A stretch of 51,916 nucleotides of DNA from an uncultured Clostridium sp. (GTDB lineage: Bacteria > Bacillota > Clostridia > TANB77 > CAG-508): the NCBI GenBank assembly GCA_947646915.1, contig CANSII010000011.1, positions 1 through 51,916 of the forward strand, in the 5' to 3' direction. Positions within the stretch are counted from its first letter, which is position 1, and each line of letters opens with the position of its first letter. The position numbers and the translations under genes were made by a program. Shown piece by piece: positions 16,963 to 26,841 of the stretch. The notes below the pieces were generated by a model that saw only the letters and a program-made list of their open reading frames with translations, made no database searches and was not told the DNA's origin.

Positions 16963-17404
16963 TTTCTTTCTCCTTTTCTGTTATTTTTTCAATACTATCC
17001 AGTTTAGGCTCCTCTTCAATTTTCTTTTTAGCATAAAATTGAATTTTAAAAGTAAATATTAAATCCTTGTCTTGCATTTCAATATCTTTATCTTTTATTC
17101 TAAAGTGCATTTCCTTGTATTCAATAATATAAAATCCTTCATTCAAAGTATCTCTTACTTTATATGCTTTATATCGTGCCTCTTCCTCATGAAAGTCTTG
17201 AAAATAAACAACTCTTATATCTACTGTATCATCATATCTATTGCCTACCATCTTTTTTGTATTTTCTCGTATGAAATCAATAAAAAAACAAGGCTCTTCA
17301 TAACCTTGCTCTAGTCCTTCATCATATACTTTTACCTTTGGAAACAATGTCTTTAATTCTTGTGCAATAGCTTGTATTATATCATCCATTGTAATTTCTT
17401 TCAT
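16955..17404 (-). CDS. Tail terminator-like protein (149 aa)
   Basis: The sequence MDDIIQAIAQELKTLFP, then EEPCFFIDFI and FTFKIQFYAKKK fits the small tail-terminator / DUF6838 group found just before the sheath in PBSX-like phages. This call is from position and pattern memory. Confidence 0.7.
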   Translation of the reverse strand: MKEITMDDIIQAIAQELKTLFPKVKVYDEGLEQGYEEPCFFIDFIRENTKKMVGNRYDDTVDIRVVYFQDFHEEEARYKAYKVRDTLNEGFYIIEYKEMHFRIKDKDIEMQDKDLIFTFKIQFYAKKKIEEEPKLDSIEKITEKEKENA

Positions 17405-17883
17405 TTCTCATACCTCTTTTTAATCTCTTCAATTTCTTTATTAGCTTTATTTACTAAATACTTTTCAGCCCTACCTGTTGCTTTTTCAAGCATAAATTTT
17501 CCTTTGACATATTTTGTTTTACTTCCCATTAAAACACCTTCTTTTGAAAACGGATCGTATTCAAACTTGTTTCCAACCCATTCTCCTGGTACAAAGTGTT
17601 GCTCCATTCTATGCCCATTATTAATATAACCAATATATGCCGAATTATTGAATAGTCTAGCTTTAAAACCATTGGCTACTTTGTATGATTTTGTTGTTTG
17701 CCACTTTGCTTTTGCATCTCCTGTAACTGCAGGTGTTAAGTCTTTTGCATAAGTTTCAGCTACGGAAACTGTTTCATCTAGTATTTTTGGTGCTACTCTG
17801 TCAAATTCTCCTGGTATTGCCTTTAATTGTTTAATAAATTTATCCATGATGGCTTTATTCCTTATTTGATTACTTCCTGCCAT
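17401..17883 (-). CDS. xkdI: HK97 gp10-like head-tail protein, XkdI (160 aa)
   Basis: The pattern KQLKAIPGEFDRVAPKILDE, ARLFNNSAYIGYINNGHRME and the basic, helical C-terminus is that of HK97-gp10-like proteins, which join neck and tail. It overlaps the next gene by four bases. Confidence 0.88.
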   Translation of the reverse strand: MAGSNQIRNKAIMDKFIKQLKAIPGEFDRVAPKILDETVSVAETYAKDLTPAVTGDAKAKWQTTKSYKVANGFKARLFNNSAYIGYINNGHRMEQHFVPGEWVGNKFEYDPFSKEGVLMGSKTKYVKGKFMLEKATGRAEKYLVNKANKEIEEIKKRYEK

Positions 17884-17884
17884 A

Positions 17885-18256
17885 TTATGCCCTTTCCTGT
17901 ATTAATAAAGAAATTTCATAATGTGTAGTATGAAATGATGGCTTACCAGCTACTGCAATTATGTTTTCTCCATTTTCTCTTGTTATAAATAGTTTATCGC
18001 CTTTATTTATCTTTTTTGAAATAAATAAAACATAGTTTCCTTTTAGTTCTGTTGTTCCGTTTGTATCTTCCACTTTTGGAGAAATATTATTAGTTATTGA
18101 TAAAGCACAAGGCTCATCTTTTAAAACCTCTATTTTTTTATTTTTTGTTATATTTCCTTCTGTTATCTCTTCATTTCTAGTAACTGTTACAGTATCACAA
18201 TAGGTAGTTTCTAATGCTTTTCTTTCAATATCAACTAATTTATTAATATTAAACAT
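17885..18256 (-). CDS. Head-closure protein, XkdH-like by position (123 aa)
   Basis: The middle is beta-rich (TVTVTRNEEITEGNITKN, NYVLFISKKINKGDKLFI) and the end is HTTHYEISLLIQERA, as in small stopper or head-closure proteins. Position between connector and gp10-like protein supports this. Confidence 0.7.
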   Translation of the reverse strand: MFNINKLVDIERKALETTYCDTVTVTRNEEITEGNITKNKKIEVLKDEPCALSITNNISPKVEDTNGTTELKGNYVLFISKKINKGDKLFITRENGENIIAVAGKPSFHTTHYEISLLIQERA

Positions 18257-18257
18257 A

Positions 18258-18734
18258 TTACCACCTTCTTTTATTCCCTAATAGTCTAAATTTATATAAT
18301 CGTTTTAGGTATTTATTAAGCAACAAATCATCATCGTATTCTATTGTACCTGTTTTATATGTAACTCCGTTTATAGTAGTTTCATTATTTGAATCTCTAA
18401 ATTCAATATTTGTATCTCCTCTTTCAATTCTTTTTACTTTTAGTCCTTCATCATCTTGTTTATCTATTTGTTCTTCATCTTCTGAGGAATTACATGTTTT
18501 ATTATATCCATTTAGAAACCAATAATCTTTTGTCATATCTACCCATAAAGTAAACATATCTTCAATTATATAACTTCTATTAGTTTTATTTAAAATAAGC
18601 TGTAATGTAGCATATAATGAATAGTGTAATTTTTCTATTGTATCATCTGTTACTTTTAGTTCGTTTTTTAATATGTCTATAACTTCATTTACATTAATTC
18701 TTGACTGTCCCTTTATCTTATCTAAAATAGCCAT
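18258..18734 (-). CDS. Head-tail connector, YqbG-like by position (158 aa)
   Basis: The N-terminal helices (NVNEVIDILKNELKVTDDTI) and the position after the capsid gene fit an adaptor protein. The acidic middle is variable. The family assignment is by context only. Confidence 0.6.
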   Translation of the reverse strand: MAILDKIKGQSRINVNEVIDILKNELKVTDDTIEKLHYSLYATLQLILNKTNRSYIIEDMFTLWVDMTKDYWFLNGYNKTCNSSEDEEQIDKQDDEGLKVKRIERGDTNIEFRDSNNETTINGVTYKTGTIEYDDDLLLNKYLKRLYKFRLLGNKRRW

Positions 18735-18752
18735 AATTACACAACCTTTCTT

Positions 18753-19148
18753 TTATTCTTGTGGTTGCTCTCCTTCTGTTCCGTCTTCGCCTGTTTCTTC
18801 GCCTTCAATTTCGTTTTCATCTGGATTATCTGTTTTTTCAACCTCTTCAATTTTTGCAATAAGATTTTCCTTTTTCATGTTGTGTGCTCCTCTTATTCCT
18901 AATTCCTTTGCCTTTTCTCTTAATTCTTCTAGTTCTTTATCCTCTCCATTGTCGCCATTATTTCCTTGTGGCTTTTCTGGATTCTCTGGTTTAGTATTTC
19001 CTTGTGGTCTTTCTATTTTTCCCTTTACTACTTCTAAATATTTTTCGTTTTCTTTGTACTCTTCTTGTGTAATTATTGCTTTTTCTCCTTTAAATTTCCA
19101 TTGTCCTTGTAGCTTTATAGCTGGACCTTTTACTTTTACTTCTAACAT
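18753..19148 (-). CDS. Head-region protein with a SAP/HeH-like helical motif (131 aa)
   Basis: A short beta N-terminus (EVKVKGPAIKLQGQWKFKG) is followed by a Pro/Gly/Asn-rich linker, a helix-extended-loop-helix motif (ELREKAKELGIRGAHNMKK) and a strongly acidic tail. Such HeH/LEM-like motifs occur in phage head genes beside the capsid gene. Its exact role is unknown. Confidence 0.65.
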   Translation of the reverse strand: MLEVKVKGPAIKLQGQWKFKGEKAIITQEEYKENEKYLEVVKGKIERPQGNTKPENPEKPQGNNGDNGEDKELEELREKAKELGIRGAHNMKKENLIAKIEEVEKTDNPDENEIEGEETGEDGTEGEQPQE

Positions 19149-19194
19149 AAAAAACCTCCTAAAATTTATTTTAGAGGGGATTTCTCCCCTCTCA

Positions 19195-20211
19195 TTATGC
19201 TAATTTTATTTCTGCTTGGAATATCTTATCAGCACAGCCTAAACTTGGCAATGATGTTGCAACAGCTTTTATCCATGTAGATACTGGATCTGTACTTTCT
19301 TCATACATCATAGCAAGAATTTTACCTACTGCCTCAATATCAATATCTGGTCTTGTAGAAAGTCTTACCTCTTCTGGTGTTGGTCCATAAATTGTTTTTC
19401 CTAAAGTTTCTCCTGGTATCATTGAAAAACTATTTTCTGGGAAAAATCTTTTTGTTTCATATTTTCCATTCTTTAATTGTTTTCTATAAGTATCATCATT
19501 AGTATAGATTTTTGGTAGTCCTAAACTTTCTAAGTAGTTGTTTAATTCTCCTGCTGTTGCAATTCTTTTTGCTCCATTTCCATATAATGCTGCTACTATA
19601 TTTTGGTGTCTTGTCATTTTTGCTAATACAGTATTTGAAGTGATTATTCTAGTTGGTTTTGTACCTAATTTGTTATACCATGCCATAATATCACTAATTG
19701 GATCACTGTCGGCTTTATCCCAGTCAACATTTGCTGCTTTGTGTTCTTCTGGTACACCATAATCTAAAACTGCTGTCAAGTCATTTTCTGATAAAGTTAC
19801 TGTTCCTTTTGATACAATTTCCATTCTCATTAATTCGATTCTTGCAATAATACTCATTACTAAGTTATCAACATCTGCATAAACTCTATTAATTAATTGC
19901 TTTTTCTCTACATTTGTTCTTGGGTGTAATAATTTTATGATTTCCTCTTCTTTAAGTTGCATTTTTCTTTTAATTAATGCAAGTTCCATACTTCTTTCTT
20001 GTGCCTCTCTTGTACCAATTTCTGCCTCTGCATCAAATGCTGTAACAGATGCAATAACTGGAATGTTACTTCCTTCTGATAATTCATCAAATTTTAATTC
20101 ATCCCTTTTTTCCTCTGGGAATAATTCTGTACCCATGTATGTTGGATACACTCTGTCTTTTAAATAATTAATAATTCCTTTTTGGTCAAATATTTCTAAT
20201 ACTCCATCCAT
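19195..20211 (-). CDS. xkdG: Major capsid protein, lambda gpE-like (338 aa)
   Basis: Evidence is the start LEIFDQKGIINYLKDRVYP, the EAEIGTREAQERSMELALI helix, SIIARIELMRMEIVSKG, then PTRIITSNTVLAKM and the ending LPSLGCADKIFQAEIK. These fit the cap_E-type HK97 fold. Length and the neighbouring decoration and scaffold genes agree. Confidence 0.92.
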   Translation of the reverse strand: MDGVLEIFDQKGIINYLKDRVYPTYMGTELFPEEKRDELKFDELSEGSNIPVIASVTAFDAEAEIGTREAQERSMELALIKRKMQLKEEEIIKLLHPRTNVEKKQLINRVYADVDNLVMSIIARIELMRMEIVSKGTVTLSENDLTAVLDYGVPEEHKAANVDWDKADSDPISDIMAWYNKLGTKPTRIITSNTVLAKMTRHQNIVAALYGNGAKRIATAGELNNYLESLGLPKIYTNDDTYRKQLKNGKYETKRFFPENSFSMIPGETLGKTIYGPTPEEVRLSTRPDIDIEAVGKILAMMYEESTDPVSTWIKAVATSLPSLGCADKIFQAEIKLA

Positions 20212-20247
20212 ATTATTTTTTCTCCTTTACTTTTATATTTTTTATTT

Positions 20248-20553
20248 TTACATAAATTTAATTCCTGGCATTGTTGCCTTGTCTGCCTCAGCTACAACTG
20301 CTGGTAGTCTATCTTCTATTACATATCCCTCTACCATTACAGCTACTGGTTGTGGTCCATAAGTAACATCTGCATCATGAAAAGTTAAGCCTATTGCTTT
20401 TTCGTTTTCCTTATAAACTGTTCCTGCTGGTACAATTTTTTTACCTTCACTATTTACTTCTACTCCTGTGTCATCAATTTGTTTTGTGAAATTTTGAAAT
20501 TTTGCTGATTTTAAGAATTGTGGTTGTTCCACCTTTTTTCCTGTTACAAACAT
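20248..20553 (-). CDS. Head decoration protein (101 aa)
   Basis: The sequence VPAGTVYKENEKAIGLTFHD and AVMVEGYVIEDRLP has the pattern of gpD-like decoration proteins that accompany gpE-type capsids. It sits just before the capsid gene with its own AGGAGG. Confidence 0.75.
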   Translation of the reverse strand: MFVTGKKVEQPQFLKSAKFQNFTKQIDDTGVEVNSEGKKIVPAGTVYKENEKAIGLTFHDADVTYGPQPVAVMVEGYVIEDRLPAVVAEADKATMPGIKFM

Positions 20554-20568
20554 AATTTTTACCTCCTA

Positions 20569-21168
20569 TTAATTAAAAAATTTACTTTCTGTTATTTCAG
20601 AACTTAGTTTGTTTCTTTCTTTAGCAATATTACTAGCATCGTTTGTTTCAGTTCCATCGTTGTTATCTCCTTTGTCTCCTGGTTCAAACCCATTTAGTTT
20701 ATTGCCAAAAAAATGAGGATTACTCTTTTGTAACCCTTCAAAACCTTCTTTTAAACCTGTAATATCTGTTTTTTCTTTGTTTAATTGTAATTCGTCTAAT
20801 TTTAGAATAGCTGATATTGCAAGTTTATTTTCCTCTGTATCAATAATTTTAAAATCTTTGTAATATTTATCAATGATGCCCTTTTTGATACCGTCATCTT
20901 TCGTTTTTTCAATACTAGCCTCAAGTTCTTTCACTTTTTGGTCGTATTGTTCTTTCGTAATTGTTCCTTCCTGTAGTTGTTTAATTATTTTGTCTTTGTC
21001 CTCTTTTTCTGTTTCTAGTGCTTGTTTATCAGTTTCTAACTGTGCCTTATCTGTTTTTAATTGTGCATTCTCATCTTGTAATGTTTTTAAGTCTTTTCCA
21101 TTTTCGCCCATCACAAAATTTATTTGTTCATCAGATAAGCCCTGTGCTTTCAAGTCGTCTGTTTTCAT
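20569..21168 (-). CDS. Scaffold protein, GP20 family (199 aa)
   Basis: The start at 21168 is chosen for its AAAGGAG. The protein is a long coiled coil (LKTLQDENAQLKTDKAQLET) with MKTDDLKAQGLSDEQINFVM at the start, the usual opening of GP20 scaffold proteins. The C-terminal part is charged and disordered. Confidence 0.88.
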   Translation of the reverse strand: MKTDDLKAQGLSDEQINFVMGENGKDLKTLQDENAQLKTDKAQLETDKQALETEKEDKDKIIKQLQEGTITKEQYDQKVKELEASIEKTKDDGIKKGIIDKYYKDFKIIDTEENKLAISAILKLDELQLNKEKTDITGLKEGFEGLQKSNPHFFGNKLNGFEPGDKGDNNDGTETNDASNIAKERNKLSSEITESKFFN

Positions 21169-21320
21169 AAGTGCTCCTTTCGTTTTATAATAATTCATCA
21201 TAATAATATGATACTAGGCTTGTTAAGGAAGTCGCCATCTCCCTATATCTTATTATCATTTCATTATCATAGTAGCAATTATTCAGGTCTACTACTTGAC
21301 CAATTTTTTTATAATAAAAA

Positions 21321-21341
21321 AGACATCCTTTTAAGATGTCT
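21321..21341 (-). terminator. Intrinsic terminator inside the head operon
   Basis: AGACATC (21321-21327) and GATGTCT (21335-21341) form a 7-bp stem followed on the minus strand by a T-run. It separates the minor head genes from scaffold and capsid genes. It may reduce read-through or be followed by a new promoter. Confidence 0.65.
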
Positions 21342-21370
21342 AATATTAAAAACTATATTATTGAATCATA

Positions 21371-21592
21371 TTAATTGATGATTTCCAATTCTTTTATTTC
21401 ATTTTCAAAAAGTGAATAATTTTTATTGTCTTTTTCATTTAAAATATCTATTTCTTCAACTTCTGGCTCATTATCTTGTGCTGGTACATACCCTTCAACT
21501 TTGCCAATAAATTCTTCTTGCTCAAACGTAGTAACTTTGACTTTTTTATTTAATAAGTCTTCTAAGTTCTTACCCTTCATTTTGTTTTCCAC
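21371..21592 (-). CDS. Small unknown head-region protein (73 aa)
   Basis: It encodes an acidic protein (MENKMKGKNLEDLLNKKVKV, then VEEIDILNEKDNKNYSLFE) and overlaps the end of the toxin-tailed head protein gene. The place just after a nuclease domain suggests an immunity role, but nothing in the sequence proves it. Confidence 0.6.
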   Translation of the reverse strand: MENKMKGKNLEDLLNKKVKVTTFEQEEFIGKVEGYVPAQDNEPEVEEIDILNEKDNKNYSLFENEIKELEIIN

Positions 21593-23141
21593 CTTTCCTA
21601 TATGGAACTATATGTGTTCCAGTTTTACTATAATGTATCTTAAAACTATTAGTATCAAATTTTCCATTTTTGCTAACAACTATTCCTATTTTTTTATCTG
21701 TATCAATTATTTCTCGCTTGTCCCATATACCTTTTCTATTAAAGTTTATTTGTCCTTGGCCTGCGTATTTATCAACAAGTTTTTGTGCCTCTTCACTTGA
21801 TATAGTTAAATAGCTTTTTCCCTCTATGTAATTATTGCTACCTAATATATGTTTTTCTTGTCTTCCCATATTAATAGTTTTATTTGTATTACTAATATAT
21901 TGTTTTGCTGTTTCTGTTGTTTTTATTCCTAAACTTTCTAAATATTCTGCCTTAACTTGTTTCCATTCTGTTTTATTATTGTATTTCATTTCTTGGAATT
22001 TGTCAAACCTAACTGTATCTAAGTGTGTTTTCAATACTTCTTTGTATCTAGCATATTGTTCTTTGTCTGATGAGTAATTTAAAAATCTTTTTCTTAATGT
22101 TTGTATTTCCTCTTTGTTGTATTTATTTTCAACGTATTTTTGATACCATTCCTTATAATTCATATTGCCAATTTCTTCTGTTTCTCCTGTTTCAACATTT
22201 CTTGCTACTCTATTTCTTTCAATACCTTCTATATATGGTATTACTGTACTACGGCAGTTTGGATGGAGAGGTGGACAATTAACACCAACAACTAAGTCAT
22301 CTATATTTATTATTTCTCCATCTTTTTCAGAACATATCTTTGAAGTTCTTAAATCTAATACAGCAACAAATATATATTGTTTTATTCCCTTTTCTTTATA
22401 TGCTTGAATACTAGCTTTGTTGTTAATATAATTTACTTCTGTTCGCATTAATCTAACACAGTTTTTATAGTCTGTATCCATTGCCTTGCTAATCTCTGCT
22501 GCTAGTTCTCCTATGCTATTGCCTTGAATAAAATTCTTATTTAAACTATCCTTTAGCTTTTGCCTTAATTCAATTTGGTTTCTCCATATCCTATCAGAAT
22601 ACGTTACACCAGACCAGTTATATGTAAGAATACTATCAGTTGTTTTTTGATTCATTAGTGTAAAATCTGTGTGTATATTTTCGTTCTTTTCAACTTCATA
22701 TACATTTTTATAATATGTATTTTCTAATGTTTCAAAAAAAGTGTTATTAATTTCTATATTAGTATTGTTTTGTAATTGTTCTAAAACAATATCTATTTTT
22801 GCTTGTAATGACTGCATTCTTGTTATTCTTTGCTTTACACTAATATTCAATATCTTTTGTTTTAGTTTACCTTCAACGTCATTTTCTATCATTTTTTTGT
22901 ATTGCCTTAATGTTGTTTTAAATTCTTTTAATTCATTGTTATTTAAAATTCGTTTTGCATCTGATATTTGTATTTGATTATTAATAGCAAAATCTTTATA
23001 AAACTTGTCAATTTCTTTCTGTATATTTTCTTTTGCTGTTTCGTATTGTTCTTGCATTTTTTGAACATGATACATTGTATTTTTATAATTTTCATTTTCT
23101 ATTAATAAAGCCCTTTTTTCCCAATACTCACTATTCTTCAT
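21570..23141 (-). CDS. Minor head protein (SPP1 gp7-like) fused to an Ntox50-like toxin domain (523 aa)
   Basis: Residues about 200-310 carry the phage head morphogenesis domain (LRQKLKDSLNKNFIQGNSIG, NYINNKASIQAYKEKGIKQY, VNCPPLHPNCRSTVIPYI). The last 100 residues (GRQEKHILGSNNYIEGKSYL, AQKLVDKYAGQGQI, FKIHYSKTGTHIVPYR) resemble the polymorphic toxin type 50 nuclease domain. Such fused toxins may be packaged or injected with the DNA. The toxin assignment is by pattern memory. Confidence 0.8.
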   Translation of the reverse strand: MKNSEYWEKRALLIENENYKNTMYHVQKMQEQYETAKENIQKEIDKFYKDFAINNQIQISDAKRILNNNELKEFKTTLRQYKKMIENDVEGKLKQKILNISVKQRITRMQSLQAKIDIVLEQLQNNTNIEINNTFFETLENTYYKNVYEVEKNENIHTDFTLMNQKTTDSILTYNWSGVTYSDRIWRNQIELRQKLKDSLNKNFIQGNSIGELAAEISKAMDTDYKNCVRLMRTEVNYINNKASIQAYKEKGIKQYIFVAVLDLRTSKICSEKDGEIINIDDLVVGVNCPPLHPNCRSTVIPYIEGIERNRVARNVETGETEEIGNMNYKEWYQKYVENKYNKEEIQTLRKRFLNYSSDKEQYARYKEVLKTHLDTVRFDKFQEMKYNNKTEWKQVKAEYLESLGIKTTETAKQYISNTNKTINMGRQEKHILGSNNYIEGKSYLTISSEEAQKLVDKYAGQGQINFNRKGIWDKREIIDTDKKIGIVVSKNGKFDTNSFKIHYSKTGTHIVPYRKGGKQNEG

Positions 23142-24642
23142 TGTCTTTTATTCCTTCATCATCTTTACCTTGTATGTTCTTAAATGCCTGTAAGTATTCG
23201 TTAGCCTCTTCTTCTTCTTTTTTTATTTGTTTTTCTTCTTTGTCTAAATCAGTAACAAATGGATGCTTTGCTCTTATTGTTCTATTACTAATAATACCAA
23301 CAGAATTTTTACAATTTTCGATTAATTCTTGCTCATTTACTGTCATAGTTTTATTAAAAGAAAAATCTAACTCTATACTTGAATAATCTTGACCAGTTTT
23401 TATTAATAACCAATTATCTATAAAGAATTTAAAATACTCTAAACTTGCTTGGAACTCTGTTTCAATGTTACTGCAGTCTAAATCTAAATCAGCATATAGT
23501 TCTTGAATTGCTATTCCACTTTTTTGATTTCCGAATTTATCACTTTGTGTATCAACTCCAAAACCTGCCTCGTAAATGTCTTTTCTTAATTGCTCCATAA
23601 ACACCTTATAAGCATCTATATCTGTTATTATAGCCTCTCTTTTATAATCTCCGTCTGTATCAACAAATATTGTATTTATAGTTTGTAATTTATTTTGAAA
23701 TTTCTCTTCATCATCATTATAATTTTTTACAACATTTACTCCATCTGGTGCCTCAAAAATATTGTCTGCTTTTCTACTTGTCATTTCATTATAACAGTCT
23801 ACTAAACTTTTCAAATAATGTATCAATGATAATTCATTACAATTATATTTCCAATAAACATAAGGTATCTTTTTCCAAACCATTGGCACACCATTTAATA
23901 CAAAATGACCAAATATTGATGTTCCCTCTTCATCTAATCGCAAATATGCCTCTTTGTGTTTTTCTGCCTCTTCTACGTCTTCTATTAGATGATCTCCATC
24001 TATAACGTAATATCTTACACCTTCTAAATTACAGTATTCTACTTTTATTACATCTTCTTTTCCTAACTCTGTATAATTTTCTAGTTTATATACCATTATA
24101 ATTGCATCTAATATTTCATGCTCATCATCAGCCCATAGAGGTACTATTTTTGTTGCATATTTTAATCGTACCTTTAAATCTCCCTGTTCATCTATATATA
24201 CATACCACCAATTTAAGCCTTTATTTACAGCCTCTATTACTGTTCTTTTTAATCTTTTGTGCATTTTCTTATTAAAAATCTTTCCTATTTCCTTTGAATA
24301 CGTTTCGTTTTTATGTTCTTCATCTCTTTGTTGTATTGTTGGCTCTTGTTTTAATAAGAAACTCGCTTTTTGCATTACTAATTTATAGATTATTGAATGT
24401 TCTAGTTTGAAATTCTTTGCATGTTTTGCAACTTTTTCTGTTCCATCTAGTTCAATATATTTTCTTATCTTTTTTTGTATATCTGTATCATTTGCAAAAT
24501 ATCTATCCCCTATTTTCATTTCCTTATATCTTGTAGATTCTTCAAACTCTTTTTTCTCTCTGTAAATAAATTCTGATAATTTTATTCCATTTGTTGCATT
24601 TTTCTTTAATTCATAATCTATTTTTTCTAATTCTGTAATCAT
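23131..24642 (-). CDS. Portal protein, SPP1 gp6-like (503 aa)
   Basis: The portal ring is the DNA gate of the head. The sequence has KHAKNFKLEHSIIYKLVMQK, WYVYIDEQGDLKVRLKYATK, VYWKYNCNELSLIHYLKSLV and DKFGNQKSGIAIQELYADLD, all typical of gp6-type portals. It lies directly after the large terminase and before the minor head protein. Confidence 0.92.
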   Translation of the reverse strand: MITELEKIDYELKKNATNGIKLSEFIYREKKEFEESTRYKEMKIGDRYFANDTDIQKKIRKYIELDGTEKVAKHAKNFKLEHSIIYKLVMQKASFLLKQEPTIQQRDEEHKNETYSKEIGKIFNKKMHKRLKRTVIEAVNKGLNWWYVYIDEQGDLKVRLKYATKIVPLWADDEHEILDAIIMVYKLENYTELGKEDVIKVEYCNLEGVRYYVIDGDHLIEDVEEAEKHKEAYLRLDEEGTSIFGHFVLNGVPMVWKKIPYVYWKYNCNELSLIHYLKSLVDCYNEMTSRKADNIFEAPDGVNVVKNYNDDEEKFQNKLQTINTIFVDTDGDYKREAIITDIDAYKVFMEQLRKDIYEAGFGVDTQSDKFGNQKSGIAIQELYADLDLDCSNIETEFQASLEYFKFFIDNWLLIKTGQDYSSIELDFSFNKTMTVNEQELIENCKNSVGIISNRTIRAKHPFVTDLDKEEKQIKKEEEEANEYLQAFKNIQGKDDEGIKDNEE

Positions 24643-26109
24643 TGTAAATTTACTCCTTCCTTATAAAAGTGAACACCCTTTTTCTTAATTGGGAATAATG
24701 TTTGTAATAAGTATCTTAAAGCATCCATAGCATGGTCGTTTGTTTTTACTGGTTTATCTTCGCCTTTTTCTTGTGCCTTAACATCCCAAATATAACTTGC
24801 AAATTCTCTAAGTAGTTCTGGGCAATTTTCTTCCACTATATGAATTCTGTTTTGGTCTAAAAAAGACAGTACCAAATTGATACCATCTATAACAGCATTG
24901 TCTGCCTCTTTAACTTTTATATTATGTTGCTTAAATAAGTTTATAAGTGAAACAGCACTAGGATCTATAATTGTTTTCTTAATGTCTAGTTCTCCTACAA
25001 ACTCTATATAATCTTTTAAAAATATTGTATCCGTTTTTAATTTTTGCTTTTTCTTTTTGCTATTTGCACCTTTATTGTAGTATTCTTTTAATATCCATAC
25101 ATGAGGTTTATTCCTTATGTATTTTACTCCACAAAGTAAAAATACTTGTGGATTAGTAATACCATAGTCGCTTGACACATAATAATAATCAAAATTGCTT
25201 GGTATGTCTTCTTTATTTATGCAATGCCTTTCTCGATTAAAATTATGATATATAACACCTTCAGCAAGTACCCATAAGCCCAGAATATACCTTTGAAAAA
25301 ATACACCAATAAAATTAGTTTTGTATCTTTCTTTTACTTCTTCTGATAAACTTAAATTGTCATCCATAGTAAAGTGCAAATATATTAATTTTTTTAGTGT
25401 TTCTCCTTTTTTTAGTAATTCTTGTTGTTGTTCTTTTGTTAAATATCCTACGCATTTATCTATCCAATTAACTTTAAACCAATGATTTGGTCCGTTCTGG
25501 GTTACAGTTAAACCAATATTTACTTCCTGCAACAGAACAACGTGCAATAGCTTGGTTTACAAAGCTTTCTGGCATAAGTGCGACTTCATCTAAGAATACA
25601 CCTGCTGCAGTAATACCTTGTACTAAGTCTTGTGATCTTTCATCTTTACCTCCAAAAATATAAAAGTAATTTATTTTTTCGCCTATACTTATTTCTACTA
25701 AGTTGTCTGTTCTTCTTTCCTTTATTTTGTATCCTTGTGCTTTTAACATTAATTTCAACCAAAAAAGAACATTCCTTCTGAATGCTCCTACGGTTTTTCC
25801 TGCCATAATAAAATTCTGTCCGTTAAATCGTGTCATTGCCCATATTACAAATGATAATGACATTGATACAGTTTTTCCAGAACGTATTGCACCATCAGCA
25901 ATAATACCATCCATATTTTTTACTGGGCTATTATCACACCACCAGTTCAATACTTTTTTCTGCTTTTTACTAAACTTTTGAAACTTGAATACAGTTCCAT
26001 TTATAATTTTTTTTCGTAATGTGATAGCATTTTTCATTACGAGTTTTTTTAGATTAGAAATTCTTTCATCAATAGTTATATTATTCGTTTTCTGTTTCTT
26101 CTTGCTCAT
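24639..26109 (-). CDS. xtmB: Terminase large subunit, read through CGG by +1 shift (489 aa)
   Basis: This ATPase and nuclease packages phage DNA. The N-terminal part has the Walker A-like IADGAIRSGKTVSMSLSFV, the acidic GVFLDEVALMP and GSKYWFNCNPE, then CGG at 25492-25494. The zero frame stops a few codons later (RTKSLV). Skipping the C gives GPNHWFKVNWIDKCVGYL, the normal continuation, and the nuclease half with YYVSSDYGITNPQVFLL. The start at ATG 26109 is my choice; ATG or GTG codons upstream in the terS overlap are possible. Confidence 0.9.
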
Positions 26110-26816
26110 CGTAATCATCCCATGTACTCTCGACACTATTTTCAAGTGCCTCAATAAAACTATTATCTGTTATGTTATCGTTTTCTGATGCTCCATCTTT
26201 TGCCGCTTCTCTTTCTAATCTAATCAATTCTATTTCAAGTCTTCTATCGTCTGTTTCTATTTTGTGTAAGCTATCTATACACTTTCTTTTTTGTTCCTGT
26301 ATTCTGGATAAAGAATCATCTAATTTTTGTATTAGATTTATAGTATTTGTTGCATGTGTAGATGTTCCTGTTCCATCTAGGTTATCATGTTTAGTAATTG
26401 TTTCTACTGTCATTTCTTTATTTTTTTGTGTTAAATTTTCTATTCTTTTAGTTATTCTAAATTCTCTTACAAATAACATTTTATATTGCTTTTTTAATTC
26501 TGTTTTTTTATCTAAAATATCGCAAGAATTATACAGTAATCTTTCCTCTTCGCTCAATTCATTTAACAATATTGTTTCATACTCTCCGAGTAGTTACTGC
26601 ATTTTTATTGCCTTGTTTTGCTCCTCCACCTTTATTATTTTTTGCGTTTTTGTTTCCCTTCTGTGCTTTTCTTCTGTTACTTTTTCTTTTCCATTTATTT
26701 TTTTGAATATTCCATTTAAGTTCGTTAGGTGTTATATTGTACTTATTTTGTAATTCTTTGTATGTAGATCCTGCCATATAATCTTTTTTTATTTTTTCTA
26801 GTTGTTCGTCTGTCAA
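26081..26816 (-). CDS. xtmA: Terminase small subunit, read through CGG by +1 shift (244 aa)
   Basis: The N-terminal 76 residues hold the HTH (YKELQNKYNITPNELKWNI) and the basic linker GGGAKQGNKNAVTT, then CGG at 26586-26588. The zero frame ends RRV-stop. Skipping the C gives GEYETILLNELSEEERLLYN and 168 residues in all, the usual body of PBSX-type small terminases, whose junction is normally NAV-TTGEYETI. The end overlaps the large subunit start. Confidence 0.9.
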
Positions 26817-26841
26817 TACATATCACCCACCTCACTTCTTT

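Noticed and set aside
26577-26816. Annotating the terminase small subunit as two separate genes
   Set aside because: The second half would need a start at an internal ATG without a ribosome binding site, while the +1 reading gives the expected uninterrupted family sequence.
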